This document shows positions 6,177-7,647 of a stretch of 7,647 nucleotides of DNA, piece by piece (within the stretch, counting starts at the first letter, position 1; each line of letters opens with the position of its first letter). The stretch comes from Chloroflexota bacterium (GTDB lineage: Bacteria; Chloroflexota; Dehalococcoidia; UBA2979). The stretch lies in assembly GCA_002710905.1 (NCBI GenBank), contig PAJB01000016.1, forward strand, positions 18,292 through 25,938, given 5' to 3'. Position numbers and translations under genes: made by a program. The notes beneath the pieces are model-generated. The model worked only from the letters and a program-made list of their open reading frames with translations. It had not been told where the DNA came from and searched no databases.

Positions 6177-7646
6177 TTAGTTGGATTCTGCAGATGTCCC
6201 TGCAAAGAAACCAGACTTAGATTGTGCTTTTTTCTTAGCAGCTTCTAGAATTGCTTTTTTAGCATCTTCCTTAGCTGCTGTTCCTGCAAAGAAACCAGAC
6301 TTAGCTTGTTTCTCAGCTTTTGCAACGTCAGCTTTTGCTTCTTCAAGTACAGCCTTCTTCTCAGCTGTCTTCTTAGCAGTTTGTGCAGCGACTAGCTTAG
6401 CTTGTACTGCTGCAAGTTCAGCTGAGCCTGGAGCTGCTGCTGCTAATTCACCTTGCGCTTTTAGAATATCAGCTTCTTTTGCTTGAACATCAGCTAACGC
6501 TTGTGCTGCTGCTGCATCAGTTTTTGCTACAGCTGCATCTCGAGCGGCAGCATCTGCTGCTGTCTTCGCTGCAGTAATAGCTGCTGCTGATTCAGCTTCC
6601 TTTATAGTACTGCCTCCAAAGAAACCGGATTTAGCAGTAGCTTCAGCTGTTGCTAATTTCTCAGTAACTTCTAAGCGTTCCTTAGCAGCTTTTGCTGCTA
6701 CCTGTTCAGCTTTTGCTGCAGTTACAAGAGCGATCGCTTTATCGGCTTCTCCCTTAGCTGTTGCAAATTCTAATGCTGCTGCAGATCCTGGAGCTGCTCC
6801 TTGTGCAGCTGCTCCAGCTGCAGCTAATGCTGCTACAGCAGCTACTTCATCTGCTGCTGCCTTGTCTGCAGCTACATCAGCCTTTGTAATGTCTGCTGCT
6901 GCAAGATTCACTGCTGCTTTCGCAACTTCTGCTGCTTCCTTAGTAGCTTTATATACTAAATCAGCTTTAGCAGCTGCTGTAATATCTGCTGCTGCTGCAG
7001 TAATTGGTGCTGCTGGTGCAGTTGTAAGAGCTCCACCTGCTGCTAATCTAGCAGCTTTTTCTGCCACTGATGACTCAGTTGCTGCTGCGGTTCCACCAAA
7101 GAAACCAACTTTCACTGGTGCTGGTGGAGGTGCCGTAGCAGATGTCAAATCATATTGAGCTGCTGCTGCTACTGCATTTGCTGCTTCTCGGGCTGCTGCT
7201 GCTTCTGCAGATTCACCTTCTACTGGAGGTGCTGCTGTAAACGGAGCTCCTGCTGGTCCACCTAATGGACCTGGGCCAGTTTCACCTGCTCCTTTAAAGA
7301 AGAAGTCAGCTGCTGATACTGGCGCTCCTGCTGGGCCACCTAATGGACCCGCTCCCGGTGCTCCCGGTGCTCCCGGTGCTCCCGGTGCTCCATCTGGGCC
7401 AGCTGTTGGTGCTGGACCAAAGAGTCCAAATAAACCACCTGCTGGTCCACCTTCACCACCGGCTGGTGCTGGTGCTCCACCTGGAGGTGGTGCGCCACCT
7501 GGAGGTGGTGGTCCTCCCTCACCTGCTGGGCCTGCGAAGTTAAAGAATCCTCGTGGACCATCATCTGGTCCTGCTGCTCCTGCTGGAGGTCCGCCTGGTG
7601 CTCCTCCTGGGCCATCAACTGGACCAAAGAGTGCGCCAAAAATTGC
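6177..7646 (-). CDS. Low-complexity collagen-like / Ala-rich protein with Phe-rich repeats, N-terminus outside window
   Basis: A single open frame runs from the window edge to TAA at 6177; 489 residues are visible and the start is missing. I do not recognise the family. Residues 1-142 are Gly/Pro/Ala-rich and collagen-like, including four GAP triplets at 86-97. Residues from about 143 are Ala/Lys/Glu-rich and probably long helices, with AAPGSA breaks at about 284 and 404. Phe motifs recur throughout: IFGALFG (2-8), GFFNF (33-37), LFGLFG (72-77), DFFFKG (114-119), GFFGG (181-185 and 341-345) and GFFAG (451-455 and 479-483). No Cys, Trp, His or Met is present. Third codon positions are mostly A or T (GCA, GCT, GGA, CCA, GGT), matching the AT-rich genome, which supports this frame and strand; the terminator 12 bases after the stop agrees. 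A structural, surface or scaffold role is possible. Location is unknown because any signal peptide lies outside the window. Confidence 0.85.
   Translation of the reverse strand, partial: AIFGALFGPVDGPGGAPGGPPAGAAGPDDGPRGFFNFAGPAGEGGPPPPGGAPPPGGAPAPAGGEGGPAGGLFGLFGPAPTAGPDGAPGAPGAPGAPGAGPLGGPAGAPVSAADFFFKGAGETGPGPLGGPAGAPFTAAPPVEGESAEAAAAREAANAVAAAAQYDLTSATAPPPAPVKVGFFGGTAAATESSVAEKAARLAAGGALTTAPAAPITAAAADITAAAKADLVYKATKEAAEVAKAAVNLAAADITKADVAADKAAADEVAAVAALAAAGAAAQGAAPGSAAALEFATAKGEADKAIALVTAAKAEQVAAKAAKERLEVTEKLATAEATAKSGFFGGSTIKEAESAAAITAAKTAADAAARDAAVAKTDAAAAQALADVQAKEADILKAQGELAAAAPGSAELAAVQAKLVAAQTAKKTAEKKAVLEEAKADVAKAEKQAKSGFFAGTAAKEDAKKAILEAAKKKAQSKSGFFAGTSAESN
6199..7114 (-). repeat. 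Four dispersed copies of a 22-base GFF-motif repeat
   Basis: Copies lie at 6199-6220, 6283-6304, 6613-6634 and 7093-7114. The first two are identical over 22 bases; the others diverge slightly. Each encodes (K)-x-GFF-(G/A)-G. Distances between copies are 84, 330 and 480 bases, all multiples of three (28, 110 and 160 codons), so the repeats are in frame within the low-complexity gene. Confidence 0.85.
7246..7349 (-). repeat. Duplicated 26-base segment encoding PLGGPAGAP
   Basis: Positions 7246-7271 and 7324-7349 match over 26 bases with one mismatch, 78 bases (26 codons) apart. Both encode PLGGPAGAP, at visible residues 101-109 and 127-135. The codon-level identity points to a fairly recent in-frame duplication within the collagen-like region. 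Confidence 0.8.
7351..7390 (-). repeat. Tandem 9-base repeat encoding Gly-Ala-Pro
   Basis: The unit GCTCCCGGT (plus-strand reading) occurs four times in perfect tandem at 7351-7386, plus a partial fifth copy. On the minus strand it encodes GAP four times. Perfect 9-base repeats can gain or lose units by slippage without breaking the frame. Confidence 0.9.
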
Positions 7647-7647
7647 T

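Noticed and set aside
6199..6634. Regularly repeated 22-base units considered as a CRISPR array
   Set aside because: Spacing is irregular (84, 330, 480 bases), always a multiple of three, and the units encode a conserved protein motif.
7340..7639. Minus-strand open frame rich in His and Gln, and the plus-strand frames across 6181-7543
   Set aside because: They are shifted readings of the same repetitive DNA. Only the frame 6177-7646 is open across the whole stretch, has sensible A/T-ending codons and ends before a terminator.

Overview
This is an AT-rich bacterial chromosome fragment with short intergenic gaps and Shine-Dalgarno-like start sites. No phage, insertion sequence or CRISPR array is visible. 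The protein set (free-living PolA, CcdA-type membrane protein, threonine aldolase, aldo/keto reductase) suggests a streamlined environmental bacterium. The 150-residue hypothetical protein and the Taq-like loss of proofreading residues in PolA remind me of Chloroflexota, possibly the marine SAR202 / Dehalococcoidia side. That placement is an impression only and could not be checked here.

Layout, left to right. Positions 1-2193 (minus strand) hold polA, cut off at the window edge just before the O-helix; 731 residues are visible. Positions 2257-3285 (minus) hold a low-specificity L-threonine aldolase. Positions 3324-3776 (minus) hold a conserved-looking soluble protein of unknown function, with an extended -10 promoter in front of it. 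These three genes run in one direction with gaps of 38-63 bases and are probably one transcription unit. Positions 3881-4633 (minus) hold a CcdA/DsbD-type membrane protein whose two halves appear in swapped order; a 67-residue helical protein (4639-4842) lies 5 bases upstream. A short divergent promoter region (4843-4928) separates these from an aldo/keto reductase on the plus strand (4929-5888).

Positions 5892-6055 (minus) hold two tandem tRNA-Glu genes, anticodons CUC and UUC, both with encoded CCA and with a good promoter immediately upstream. A strong hairpin terminator (6126-6164) separates them from the last gene (6177-7646, minus). That gene is the 3' part of a low-complexity protein: a Gly/Pro/Ala collagen-like region followed by a long Ala/Lys/Glu-rich helical region, punctuated along its whole visible length by Phe-rich motifs.

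The two most unusual items are the circularly permuted CcdA and the Phe-punctuated low-complexity protein. The rest is ordinary housekeeping content.
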